Below, one piece after another: positions 6,601-15,893 of a stretch of 41,591 nucleotides of DNA (position 1 is the first letter of the stretch; each line of letters opens with the position of its first letter). The stretch spans positions 1-41,591 of the forward strand of contig CAKTZK010000004.1 of NCBI GenBank assembly GCA_934635515.1. The letters run 5' to 3'. The position numbers and the translations under genes are program-made. Under the pieces are notes generated by a model, which did not search any database, was not told the origin of the DNA, and saw nothing but the letters and a program-made list of their open reading frames with translations. This DNA is from an uncultured Oscillospiraceae bacterium. Its GTDB lineage: Bacteria > Bacillota_A > Clostridia > Oscillospirales > Oscillospiraceae.

Positions 6601-8091
6601 GTGGTGGAAAAAGTGTATGTAGCTATCGACCTAAAGTCCTTTTACGCCTCGGCAGAGTGCGTGGCCCGGGGCCTGGACCCTCTGCGCACCAACCTGGTGG
6701 TGGCGGATGCCTCCCGGACGGAAAAGACCATTTGCCTGGCCGTATCTCCCTCCCTGAAGGCCTACGGCATCTCCGGCCGGGCCCGGCTGTTTGAGGTGGT
6801 GCAGAAGGTGGAGGCGGTAAACCGGGAACGGCAGCGGAAGTACCCGGCCCACAAGCTCTATGTCCGGGAGTATGACGACCGGAAAATCCAGGAGGACCCC
6901 TCCCTGGCCCTGGACTATATCATTGCCCCGCCGAGAATGGCCTATTACATGGAGATCTCCACCAAAATTTACCAGATTTACCTGCGCTATGTGGCCCCGG
7001 AGGACATCCACGTGTACTCCATCGACGAGGTGTTCATCGACGCCACCAACTACCTGCCCCTGTACGGCCTGGATGCCCGGGGCTTTGCCCGGAAGCTGAT
7101 GGCGGCGGTCCTCCAGGAGACGGGCATCACCGCCACCGCAGGCATCGGGCCCAACCTTTTCCTGTGCAAGGTGGCCATGGATGTGGGGGCCAAGCACATA
7201 AAGCCGGACAGAAACGGCGCCCGCATCGCCCAGCTGAGCGTGGAGAGCTTCCGGGAAAAGCTGTGGTCCCACCGCCCCCTGACGGATTTTTGGCGGGTGG
7301 GCAAGGGCTACGCCAAAAAGCTGGAGGCTAACGGCATGTATACCCTGGGCGATGTGGCCCGGCGGTCGCTGACAGACGAGGACCTGCTCTACCGGCTTTT
7401 CGGCGTAGGGGCGGAGCTGCTCATCGACCACGCCTGGGGCTGGGAGCCGGTGACGCTGGCAGACATCAAATCTTATCGGCCCGAGAAATGCTCCATGGGC
7501 GCGGGGCAGGTGCTCTCCTGCCCGTACCCGGCGGATAAGGCCCGCATCGTGGTCCGGGAGATGGCCGACGCCCTGGCCCTGGACCTGGTGCAAAAGCGGG
7601 TGGTAGCCCGGCAGCTGGTGCTCACCGTGGGCTACGACCGGGCGGGCCGCACCCAGGGCTACACCGGTCCCCTGACCACCGACCCCTACGGCCGCAGCAT
7701 CCCCAAGCCCGCCCACGGCACCGAGCATCTCCCCTGCCCCACCGCCTCCTCCCGGTACATCATCGACGCCGCCATGACGCTATTCGACCGCATCGTAGAC
7801 CCCCGCCTGCCGGTGCGGCGCATGAGCCTGGTGGCCGACCAGGTGACAGCGGAGGAACTGGCCCCCGCCGCGTCCCAGCCGGAGCAGCTGGACCTGTTCA
7901 CCGACTATGCGGCCCGGGAAAAGAAGCAGGCGGCGGAGCAGGAGGCCCTGGAGCGGGAAAAACAGCTGCAGCAGGCGGTGCTGCATATTAAAAATAAGTA
8001 CGGAAAAAACGCCATTTTAAAGGGCATGAATTTTGAGCCCGGGGCCACCGCCGCCCAGCGCAACCGGCAGATCGGCGGCCATAAGGCGTAA
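6601..8091 (+). CDS. Y-family translesion DNA polymerase (UmuC/DinB-like)
   Basis: 496 residues. The palm carries D10 in VAIDLKSFYAS and S140-I-D-E143 in SIDEVFID, the metal-binding acidic residues of Y-family polymerases; F14/Y15 form the steric gate. QLDLF at 429-433 is a sliding-clamp binding motif. It is longer than DinB (350-420 residues), with an extra segment near 75-112 and a charged, probably coiled-coil tail, closer to the UvrX/YqjW type of Firmicutes. Start: GAGGAGGG lies six bases before GTG at 6601; a second GTG follows at 6604. Expected role: bypass of DNA lesions, raising mutation under damage. The LexA-like box predicts SOS control, and YolD follows 25 bases downstream. Confidence 0.93.
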   Translation: MVEKVYVAIDLKSFYASAECVARGLDPLRTNLVVADASRTEKTICLAVSPSLKAYGISGRARLFEVVQKVEAVNRERQRKYPAHKLYVREYDDRKIQEDPSLALDYIIAPPRMAYYMEISTKIYQIYLRYVAPEDIHVYSIDEVFIDATNYLPLYGLDARGFARKLMAAVLQETGITATAGIGPNLFLCKVAMDVGAKHIKPDRNGARIAQLSVESFREKLWSHRPLTDFWRVGKGYAKKLEANGMYTLGDVARRSLTDEDLLYRLFGVGAELLIDHAWGWEPVTLADIKSYRPEKCSMGAGQVLSCPYPADKARIVVREMADALALDLVQKRVVARQLVLTVGYDRAGRTQGYTGPLTTDPYGRSIPKPAHGTEHLPCPTASSRYIIDAAMTLFDRIVDPRLPVRRMSLVADQVTAEELAPAASQPEQLDLFTDYAAREKKQAAEQEALEREKQLQQAVLHIKNKYGKNAILKGMNFEPGATAAQRNRQIGGHKA

Positions 8092-8116
8092 AGCATAAGA
8101 TCGGAAAGGAGAGACT

Positions 8117-8521
8117 ATGGGCGCATACGACGATATTCTGCACCTGCCCCACCACCGCTCGGAAAAGCACCCGCCTATGTCCATGCGGGAGCGGGCGGCC
8201 CAGTTCTCCTCCTTCCGGGCCCTGACGGGCTATGAGGAGGCCATCGGCGAAACGGCCCGCCTCACGGACCAGCGCATAGAGCGCAGCGAGGAGGAGAAGC
8301 AGCGTCTGGACTCCATCCTGCAGCATCTGGAGCGCCGCCTGGCAGAAAAGCCCACCGTCACCGTCACCTATTTCCGCCCCGACGACCGCAAAGACGGAGG
8401 TGCCTATTTGCACCGCACAGGGAGCCTCCACGCCATCGACCGCCCCAACGGCCGCCTGATCTTCACCGACAAATCCGAACTTTCCTTGGTCGACATCTAC
8501 GACCTCTGGGAGGAGCCCTAA
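8117..8521 (+). CDS. YolD-like protein, partner of the Y-family polymerase
   Basis: 134 residues. Residues 20-50 (RERAAQFSSFRALTGYEE and following) fit the YolD-like family. YolD genes commonly sit beside UvrX/YqjW-type polymerases in Firmicutes, and YolD has been proposed as a functional counterpart of UmuD (family knowledge, role not settled). A charged helical stretch at 50-78 is followed by a beta-rich end. GGAAAGGAGAG precedes the ATG, and the gap after the polymerase is 25 bases, so the pair is one operon. No terminator is seen other than the hairpins of the repeat downstream. Confidence 0.85.
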   Translation: MGAYDDILHLPHHRSEKHPPMSMRERAAQFSSFRALTGYEEAIGETARLTDQRIERSEEEKQRLDSILQHLERRLAEKPTVTVTYFRPDDRKDGGAYLHRTGSLHAIDRPNGRLIFTDKSELSLVDIYDLWEEP

Positions 8522-8547
8522 ATCCGTAGGGCCACCCCACCACCAAA

Positions 8548-8709
8548 GGCTCCCCTGCGCAAGGGGAAATCGCCGAAGCGCCGCCAGTGGCGGATGCAGC
8601 GAGGCGATTTCGAGGAAGTGCCCCGATTGGCGGCCACGACAGTGGCCGGGAATCGGCTGGCACGACGGTGGGCAGGCTGTCACGGCGAAGCCGTGACTGA
8701 GGGGTCGAC
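8548..8709 (+). repeat. Palindromic repeat family 1, full copy (162 bases)
   Basis: Begins with the GGCTCCCCTGCGCAAGGGG hairpin, contains AAATCGCC/GGCGATTT as an inner inverted repeat, and ends with the CACGGCGAAGCCGTG hairpin and TGACTGAGGGGTCGAC. Related copies lie at 28431-28566 (136 bases), 22992-23119 and, in short reversed form, at 15695-15748 and 22932-22982. No open frame with a start signal lies in it. Positions 8522-8547 carry a CGTAGGG fragment. Confidence 0.85.
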
Positions 8710-8733
8710 TCCCGCACCCCCATGCAAAAACCC

Positions 8734-8772
8734 TGTCATTGCGAGGGCGCTCCGCGCCCGTGGCAATCCGTC
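8734..8772 (+). repeat. TGTCATTGCGA...GGCAATCC stem-loop repeat, copy 1
   Basis: TGTCATTGCGA, then the stem GGGCGC/GCGCCC with a TCC loop, then TGGCAATCCGTC. Two other copies (15771-15813 reversed, 28319-28361) share the ends but have different stems. Confidence 0.75.
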
Positions 8773-8821
8773 CCCCTTTTTCCACTTTCCGTTTTCTCCA
8801 ATTTGATCCCCCACAAAAAAC

Positions 8822-8853
8822 CACCCCGGCAAATGTCGCCATTTGCCGGGGTG
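8822..8853 (-). terminator. Terminator of prfC
   Basis: A perfect 14-bp stem, CACCCCGGCAAATG / CATTTGCCGGGGTG, with a four-base loop; on the minus strand GGTTTTTTG follows. Confidence 0.88.
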
Positions 8854-8867
8854 TTCCCATTAAATTC

Positions 8868-10448
<1,581 letters not shown>

Positions 10449-10485
10449 AGGTTCCTCCTCCTAAGCAAAATGCAGAATCTTAATT

Positions 10486-10514
10486 ATTATATACAAATTT
10501 CGCAGAAAAGTCTA
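10486..10514 (-). promoter_or_regulatory. Promoter of prfC
   Basis: TAGACT (10514-10509), 17 bases, TATAAT (10491-10486), 38 bases before the start codon. Confidence 0.55.
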
Positions 10515-10562
10515 TAAATCTCCGAGAGATTTTCCCGATCTGAGGGAATTTTTTGCAAAAAA

Positions 10563-10596
10563 CACCGTCCACTGCGTTTTCGGTGCAGCGAACGGT
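10563..10596 (-). terminator. Terminator of the cls-yhaM-PHP operon
   Basis: On the minus strand CACCGT-T-CGCTGC pairs with GCAG-TG-GACGGTG around an AT-rich loop, followed by TTTTTTG. It lies just after the PHP phosphatase stop. Confidence 0.8.
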
Positions 10597-10602
10597 GAAA
10601 GT

Positions 10603-11361
10603 TCAGTCCAGCCAAGGGGCATATTTCTCGAAGCCGAAGAGCAAATTCTCTCGGCTGTGGCAGTCGGAGGAGAGGATACGCTTTATGCCCCGGCGGCGCA
10701 GCTCCTCCAGGATCCACCGGGCCGGGTACGGCTCCGTGCGGTAGCCTCGGGAGATGGCCCCGGTGTTGATCTCAAAGGTCACGGGGGCGGCGGCCAGGGC
10801 GTCCAGGGCCCGGAGAGCCGCCCGGCGGTAGCGGGGGTGGTCGGTGGAAAAAAGGGCATCCCCCTCGTTGAACTTGGTCAAAAGGTCAAAGTGGCCCACC
10901 ACCTGGCAGCGGGTCCGGGCATAGACCCGAGATACGGTCTCAAAATAATCCTCGGCAAAGGCGTACCAGTCCCCGCCGTAGTGCTGGCGCACCGCCTGCT
11001 CCTGGGCAGCCTGTGAGGCGTCTATGGGCAGGTACACGCCGTCCTTATACAGGTAGTGGACGCTGCCGATCACATAGTCGTACCCCTCCGTGGAGGCAGG
11101 GGAGTAAAAATCCTGCTCGATGCCCATATAGATGCGGATGCGCCCGGCGTATTTATCCCGCAGGCGGCGAATCTCCGTCTTATATTCCTCCGTTTCCGCC
11201 GGAGACATGCAGTAGTCGCTGTCGTAGGGGGCGTAGGAATGTCCGCTGAAGCCCAGGGCCGGGCAGCCCAAGGCCAGGGCCTCCCGCACCAAATCCTCAG
11301 GCCGGTCCTTGCCGTCACAGAGGAGGGTGTGGGTATGAAAATTGGAATACTGCTCAGCCAT
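10603..11361 (-). CDS. PHP-domain histidinol-phosphatase family protein
   Basis: 252 residues from the ATG at 11361. It has the PHP metal-binding pattern: H9-T-H11 (NFHTHT), SGHS, GSVHYL, VGHFD and SSDCH near the end. It resembles HisK-type histidinol-phosphatases, which remove phosphate from histidinol phosphate in histidine synthesis; no other his gene is present here, so another phosphate ester is possible. The start overlaps the yhaM stop by eight bases, and only a weak purine stretch precedes it, which fits translational coupling. An upstream TTG start at 11382 is possible but less likely. Last gene of cls-yhaM-PHP. Confidence 0.88.
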   Translation of the reverse strand: MAEQYSNFHTHTLLCDGKDRPEDLVREALALGCPALGFSGHSYAPYDSDYCMSPAETEEYKTEIRRLRDKYAGRIRIYMGIEQDFYSPASTEGYDYVIGSVHYLYKDGVYLPIDASQAAQEQAVRQHYGGDWYAFAEDYFETVSRVYARTRCQVVGHFDLLTKFNEGDALFSTDHPRYRRAALRALDALAAAPVTFEINTGAISRGYRTEPYPARWILEELRRRGIKRILSSDCHSRENLLFGFEKYAPWLD

Positions 11362-12286
11362 GGCTATAGATCTTCTTATCAATGGCGAAAATTTTCCCGC
11401 TGAAGGTGCCCACCGGGGTATTTTCCAGGTTTTCGGTATAGATCTCCATGCGGCTGTCGATAAGGTCCAGATAGCTCAAAAGCTCCGCCTCGATGCACAT
11501 GGGCCGCACCGCCGCGCCGAACTCCGGCTCTCCGTGGTGGGAGAGGATCATGTGCTGCAGCAGAACGGCCTTCTCCTCCGGCGTACCCAGGGCGGCCGCC
11601 ACCCGGCCCACCGCCTCGGCGCCCAGCACCAGGTGGCCAATGAGCTGGCCCTTCAGGGAATACTCCGACACCAGGCCCAGGGGCGAGGTGACAAACTCCT
11701 CACACTTGCAGAAATCGTGCAGCAGCGTGCCCGCCAGCAGCAGGCTCCGGTCCACCGCCGGGTAAAGCCCCGCGTAGAAATCCGCAGCCTTCAGCATGTA
11801 GGACGTGTGCATGAGAAGGCCGCCCACAAAGCCGTGGTGCATGCTCTTGGCCGCCGGAATGAGCCGGAACTGCTTTCCGTAAAGCCGCAGCATTTCCCGG
11901 CAGACGGCCCGGTAATCCTCGTCCTCCAGGGAGGCGATGGTCTCCTTCAGCCACGCCCAGGTCTCGTCCATCTGGATGGGAGCCGTGGCCACCAGGTCGC
12001 TGACCCGGAAATCGTCGTTCTCCTCCGCCAGGCGGATCCGGTAAACCGTCACCTGGGGCGCGCCCCGGTACTCGGAGGCCAGGCCCGCGATCCAGGCCAC
12101 CTTACCCACATCCCCCTGGCCGATGGGGCCCGTGTAGTCCCACACCTGGGCCGTGACGGTACCGCTGCGGTCCGCCAGGTTCAGGGTGAGGAAGGGCTTC
12201 CCCGCCGCCGTGGTGCGCTGGGCGATGTTCTGGAGGATGTAGTAGCCCTCGAAGCGGTCGCCGGTGTTCATATCGTGTATCAGCAT
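11354..12286 (-). CDS. yhaM: YhaM-type 3'-5' exoribonuclease (OB fold + HD domain)
   Basis: 310 residues, matching the length of YhaM/CBF1. An N-terminal OB-fold (about 1-110; FLTLNLADRSGTVTAQVWD) precedes an HD phosphohydrolase domain with HHGFVGGLLMHTSYM and LLLAGTLLHDFCK carrying the metal-binding His/Asp. In B. subtilis YhaM trims short single-stranded RNA 3' ends (family knowledge). The start at 12286 follows AAAGGAGAG; the open frame continues upstream into cls and is not coding. Middle gene of the operon, 15 bases after cls. Confidence 0.92.
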   Translation of the reverse strand: MLIHDMNTGDRFEGYYILQNIAQRTTAAGKPFLTLNLADRSGTVTAQVWDYTGPIGQGDVGKVAWIAGLASEYRGAPQVTVYRIRLAEENDDFRVSDLVATAPIQMDETWAWLKETIASLEDEDYRAVCREMLRLYGKQFRLIPAAKSMHHGFVGGLLMHTSYMLKAADFYAGLYPAVDRSLLLAGTLLHDFCKCEEFVTSPLGLVSEYSLKGQLIGHLVLGAEAVGRVAAALGTPEEKAVLLQHMILSHHGEPEFGAAVRPMCIEAELLSYLDLIDSRMEIYTENLENTPVGTFSGKIFAIDKKIYSHG

Positions 12287-12300
12287 GGTTTTCTCTCCTT

Positions 12301-13845
12301 TTACATCCACATGGCAAAGGGCCGCAGCACGGCACCCAGAAGCTTCACATACCATTTGCGCTTTTTCCAGCCCTGCAGCGTCACCCGCTGGCTCTGGGCC
12401 ATGACCCGGTCCATGTCCTCCTGCACCGCCGCCACGGCGCTGCCGGTAAACAGCACGCCGCATTCAAAATGCAGCTGAAAGCTTCGGTAGTCCATATTCA
12501 CCGAGCCCACGAAGCCCACATCCCCGTCGGCCACCACGGATTTCGCGTGCAGCAGGCCGGGCGTATAGGTGAATATCTTTACATCATGCTCCAGCAGCTC
12601 ACCGAAATAGGACAGGGCCACCATGTAGGCAAATTTGTGGTCCGGGATGCCCGGGAGCATCAGGCGCACATCCACGCCGCTGTCTGCAGCGATGCAGAGC
12701 GTGCGGATCATGGGCTCGTCAATGGCCAGGTAGGGGGTGGTGATCCAGATATAGCGGCTGGCGTTGCCAATGAGCTGCTGGAAGGTATCCTCAGCGGTAT
12801 CCACGGGGTTATTATCCGGCCCGTCCACCAAGGGCTGGCAGAAATCGGTGCCCTCCACCCGGATGCGGGGCCGGTAAAGGTCCCAGGCCCAGCGTAGCTC
12901 ACCGCCCATGCGCACCCAAAGGTGCATGAACTGCCTTGTCAGGCCCCAGGCCCCCTCCCCCTTCAGACGGAGGCCGCAGTCCTTCCAGTAGCCGAAGCGG
13001 ACAATGAGGTTGGCGTATTCATCGGCCAGGTTGGCCCCGCCGGTGTAGGCGATGTCGCCGTCGATAACGGCGATCTTCCGGTGGTCGCGATAGTTGAAAT
13101 ACAGGCGGTTTACATAGCGGTGGACGGGGTTGAACATCTGCACCCACACGCCCCTTTTGCGCAGGGCGCCGATCTCCTCCGGAGGCATGGTCATCATGCT
13201 GCCGAAGTCATCCAGGATCAGGTTTACCTCCACTCCGGCGGCAGCCCGCTCCGTGAGGATGGCGCAGATACGGTCCCATATCTCGCCCTTGGAAGCAATG
13301 TAATATTCCAGGAAAATAAAGCGCTGAGCCTTTTTCATCTGCTCCAGCAGGTCCTCCAGGTATGCCTCCCCCGTGGGGAAATAGGTCATCTCCGTCCCCT
13401 CAAACAGGGGCAGGTCCTGCCGGCGCAGATACTCCGTCAGCTTGGCCCAGTGGGGCAGGCGCTGCTGCAGGTCCTTCTGGGCCGCGTCGCTGCTGCGGCG
13501 GACGGCATCTGTCTCCCGGGGCATATCCAGCGGCTTCAGGTCCAGCTTCTTTTTCACCTGGTTGCCGTTCCACAGGAAGTACAGTATCACGCCCACCACC
13601 GGCACCAGCATCACCAGCACGATCCATCCGGGCTTATAGGTGCTGCTGCCCGGGCGCATATAGATATGCACCACGCACAGCACCCCGATTATCTCCAGCG
13701 CCGAGTAGGCGATATATACCTTCTGCCGGAGCACCTGCGTCAGGGCGATCACCAGGGCGATCTGCAGCAGCAGCAGGACCGCCACCAGCGCCAGGCGCAG
13801 GGCAGCCGATATTTTTCGCTCAGTCTTCCGCTGAATGTGTTTCAT
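12301..13845 (-). CDS. cls: Cardiolipin synthase (phospholipase D family)
   Basis: 514 residues. The N-terminus is basic and followed by hydrophobic segments (about 14-38, 43-62, 73-92), anchoring it in the membrane. Two HKD motifs carry the catalysis: H255-x-K257-x4-D262 and H433-x-K435-x4-D440, each followed by the usual G-S/G-x-N segment (TGGANL; VGSVNMD). It joins two phosphatidylglycerols to form cardiolipin and glycerol. AGGAAAGGA precedes the ATG. The gene upstream is pncB, which ends in a moderate terminator 28 bases before; no clear promoter is seen, so read-through is likely. Confidence 0.95.
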   Translation of the reverse strand: MKHIQRKTERKISAALRLALVAVLLLLQIALVIALTQVLRQKVYIAYSALEIIGVLCVVHIYMRPGSSTYKPGWIVLVMLVPVVGVILYFLWNGNQVKKKLDLKPLDMPRETDAVRRSSDAAQKDLQQRLPHWAKLTEYLRRQDLPLFEGTEMTYFPTGEAYLEDLLEQMKKAQRFIFLEYYIASKGEIWDRICAILTERAAAGVEVNLILDDFGSMMTMPPEEIGALRKRGVWVQMFNPVHRYVNRLYFNYRDHRKIAVIDGDIAYTGGANLADEYANLIVRFGYWKDCGLRLKGEGAWGLTRQFMHLWVRMGGELRWAWDLYRPRIRVEGTDFCQPLVDGPDNNPVDTAEDTFQQLIGNASRYIWITTPYLAIDEPMIRTLCIAADSGVDVRLMLPGIPDHKFAYMVALSYFGELLEHDVKIFTYTPGLLHAKSVVADGDVGFVGSVNMDYRSFQLHFECGVLFTGSAVAAVQEDMDRVMAQSQRVTLQGWKKRKWYVKLLGAVLRPFAMWM

Positions 13846-13872
13846 AGGGTAAGGTCCTTTCCTCTAAAAGGC

Positions 13873-13905
13873 CGGCAGGACTGCCCGATAAGCACAGTCC
13901 TGCCG
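13873..13905 (-). terminator. Terminator-like hairpin after pncB
   Basis: CGGCAGGACTG (13873-13883) pairs with CAGTCCTGCCG (13895-13905), an 11-bp stem. On the minus strand only GCCTTTTAGAGG follows, so it may be leaky. Confidence 0.6.
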
Positions 13906-13912
13906 ACATGCG

Positions 13913-15361
13913 TTAGCGCTTGGAGCGCAGCAGGTCCTGCTGGATCTGCCACAGCTTTTTGGAGAGGTCCACATAGTATTTGTGGGGATAGTCGAAGCGC
14001 TTCACCTCGTCCCAGAGGGTGTCCACCTGCTGGCGGCAGTAGTCCCGGATCTGCTCCAGGGTGGGCCGCTCATACACGCACTTGCCCCCCAGGAAAATGG
14101 GCACCTGCAGCTCCCGGGCGGTGAAATTATACACCGTCTTGGTCTTCCAGGTGGCCTCGGGGTCAAACAACTCCAGGTCGCCGGTGTCGTCCATCTGCTC
14201 GTCATACACCGTCATATAGTCGGCAATGGCCTTGCCGGTGTCCCGGCCGTAGAAGCGATAGACCTTCTTGAAATGAGGCACGGTGATCTTGCCCACGTTC
14301 TCGCTGACCTTGATCTTGGGAACAATGTTGCCCTCCTGATCCTCCACGGCGGCCAGCTTGTAAACGCCGCCGAACACCGGCTCGCTCTTGGCGGTGATCA
14401 TCCGCTCACCCACGCCGAACATGTCAATTTCCGCGCCCTGGAGCAGCAGGTCCTGGATCAGGTACTCGTCCAGAGAGTTGGAGACGGAGATCTTGCAGTC
14501 GGTCCAGCCGGCATCGTCCAGCATTTTCCGGGCCTGGCGGCTGAGATAGGTCATGTCGCCGGAGTCCAGACGGATGCCGCACTTGGTGATGCCCAGGGGC
14601 TTTAAGACCTCGTTAAAGGCGCGGATGGCGTTGGGCACGCCGGACTTCAGGGTGTTGTAGGTGTCCACCAGGAGGGTGGCGTTGGTGGGGTAGATTTCGC
14701 AGTAGGTCTTGAAGGCCTCGTATTCCGAGTCGAACATCTGCACCCAGGCGTGGGCCATGGTGCCGCCGGCGGGTACCCCGTACAGCTCGTCGGAAATGGT
14801 GCAGGCGGTGCCGTGGCAGCCGCCGATGTAGGCAGCCCGGGCGCCTATAATAGCCGCGTCCGCCCCCTGAGCCCGGCGGGAGCCGAACTCCAGCACCGTG
14901 CGGCCCCGGGCAGCGCGGACGATGCGGTTGGCCTTGGTGGCGATGAGGCTCTGGTGGTTGATGGTCAGCAGGGTGAAAGTCTCGATGAGCTGCGCCTCGA
15001 TGGCCGGGGCGCGCACCGTGACCAGCGGCTCCCGGGGAAAGACCGGGGTGCCCTCAGGAATGGCGTAAATGTCGCCGGTAAAGCGGAAGTTCTCCAGATA
15101 GGTCAAAAACTCCTCGTCAAAGAGCTTGCGTCCCCGGAGATACTCGATGTCCTCCTTGGAAAAGTGGAGATCCTCAATGTACTCAATAAGCTGCTCCAGA
15201 CCCGCCGCGATGGCGAAGCCGCCCTTATCCGGAACGGTGCGGAAAAACACATCGAAATAGGTGATGCGGTCCTTGTAGCCGTTTTTGAAATACCCGTTGC
15301 CCATGGTCAGTTCGTAAAAATCGCAGAGCATGGTCATGTTCAGTTTTTCTTCTGTTTTCAT
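13913..15361 (-). CDS. pncB: Nicotinate phosphoribosyltransferase
   Basis: 482 residues from the ATG at 15361 (GAGGT five bases upstream; an in-frame TTG four codons earlier is less likely). It makes nicotinate mononucleotide from nicotinate and PRPP, entering NAD salvage. Family signatures: an N-terminal DFYELTMGNGYF, EFGSRRAQGADAA, GCHGTACTISDELYGVP and the phosphate-binding KCGIRLDSGDM. The length fits the clostridial form. It has its own promoter and is probably transcribed singly with leakage into cls. Confidence 0.96.
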   Translation of the reverse strand: MKTEEKLNMTMLCDFYELTMGNGYFKNGYKDRITYFDVFFRTVPDKGGFAIAAGLEQLIEYIEDLHFSKEDIEYLRGRKLFDEEFLTYLENFRFTGDIYAIPEGTPVFPREPLVTVRAPAIEAQLIETFTLLTINHQSLIATKANRIVRAARGRTVLEFGSRRAQGADAAIIGARAAYIGGCHGTACTISDELYGVPAGGTMAHAWVQMFDSEYEAFKTYCEIYPTNATLLVDTYNTLKSGVPNAIRAFNEVLKPLGITKCGIRLDSGDMTYLSRQARKMLDDAGWTDCKISVSNSLDEYLIQDLLLQGAEIDMFGVGERMITAKSEPVFGGVYKLAAVEDQEGNIVPKIKVSENVGKITVPHFKKVYRFYGRDTGKAIADYMTVYDEQMDDTGDLELFDPEATWKTKTVYNFTARELQVPIFLGGKCVYERPTLEQIRDYCRQQVDTLWDEVKRFDYPHKYYVDLSKKLWQIQQDLLRSKR

Positions 15362-15404
15362 TTCATACCTCAAGATCGTTATGTAGTGGGGGTATACTTC
15401 GTTT

Positions 15405-15433
15405 ATTATAGCACCATTGCGTATTTATAGCAA
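15405..15433 (-). promoter_or_regulatory. Promoter of pncB
   Basis: TTGCTA (15433-15428), 17 bases, TATAAT (15410-15405), 44 bases before the ATG. Confidence 0.65.
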
Positions 15434-15480
15434 CAGGAAAAGCGGAAGGAGTTTTTCAAGGGGAAAGAGGAAAGATGGGG

Positions 15481-15505
15481 CGTAGGGGCGACCCTTGCGG
15501 TCGCC
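15481..15505 (-). repeat. CCCCTACG-type palindromic repeat, inverted copy
   Basis: A 25-base palindrome that is the exact reverse complement of 23355-23379 (stem GGCGACC/GGGTCGCC, then CCTACG). It begins a repeat-filled gap of about 460 bases between pncB and potD in which I see no gene. Confidence 0.75.
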
Positions 15506-15515
15506 CGAAAAAAGA

Positions 15516-15663
15516 GCCTCCCTTGCCTAAAGGGAGGGGGACCAGCCGCACTCTGGTGGAGGGATTCGTGCGGGGTAGATGGCTACGCGTTTCCTGTGAG
15601 TTCGTGCGGGGAAGAATCCCCCAGTCGGCTTCGCCGACAGCCCCCTTTAGGCAAGGGGGCCTT
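15516..15663. repeat. MITE-like element with inverted ends
   Basis: CCTTGCCTAAAGG (15521-15533) and its exact reverse complement CCTTTAGGCAAGG (15644-15656) bound about 150 bases, extended by GCCTCC / GGGGGCC outside. The inside holds a GTCGGCTTCGCCGAC hairpin near 15625. No open frame fills it. Inverted ends and this size fit a non-autonomous miniature element, but no target duplication is obvious. Confidence 0.6.
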
Positions 15664-15694
15664 TGGGATGGGCGGGTTGCATGGGGTGCGGTGC

Positions 15695-15748
15695 GTCGAC
15701 CCCTCAGTCACGGCTTCGCCGTGCCAGCTCCCCTTGCGCAGGGGAGCC
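15695..15748 (-). repeat. Palindromic repeat family 1, short form
   Basis: Reads in reverse as the left hairpin (GGCTCCCCTGCGCAAGGGG) joined almost directly to the right hairpin (CACGGCGAAGCCGTG) and TGACTGAGGGGTCGAC, missing the roughly 100-base centre of the full copy at 8548-8709. Confidence 0.75.
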
Positions 15749-15770
15749 TTTTTTAGGGGACGGGGGATGC

Positions 15771-15813
15771 GGATTGCCACACCAGTGACATCGGTCACTG
15801 GTTCGCAATGACA
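15771..15813 (-). repeat. TGTCATTGCGA...GGCAATCC stem-loop repeat, copy 2
   Basis: On the minus strand TGTCATTGCGA, stem CCAGTGAC/GTCACTGG, then GGCAATCC. Same ends as 8734-8772 and 28319-28361 with another stem sequence. Confidence 0.75.
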
Positions 15814-15854
15814 CATTCCAGCAAGCGCAGAGCGTTTCCATGTGGCTGGGCGGC

Positions 15855-15889
15855 AAAAGAGCGCATGGTTTTTTTCCATGCGCTCTTTT
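15855..15889 (-). terminator. Terminator of potABCD
   Basis: AAAAGAGCGCATGG (15855-15868) and CCATGCGCTCTTTT (15876-15889) form a 14-bp stem with A/T arms; it sits five bases after the potD stop. The symmetric A and T arms could make it work in both directions. Confidence 0.85.
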
Positions 15890-15893
15890 TTGC

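Noticed and set aside
15516..15748. Insertion sequence or transposase gene
   Set aside because: Only non-coding repeats; no transposase-like frame on either strand.
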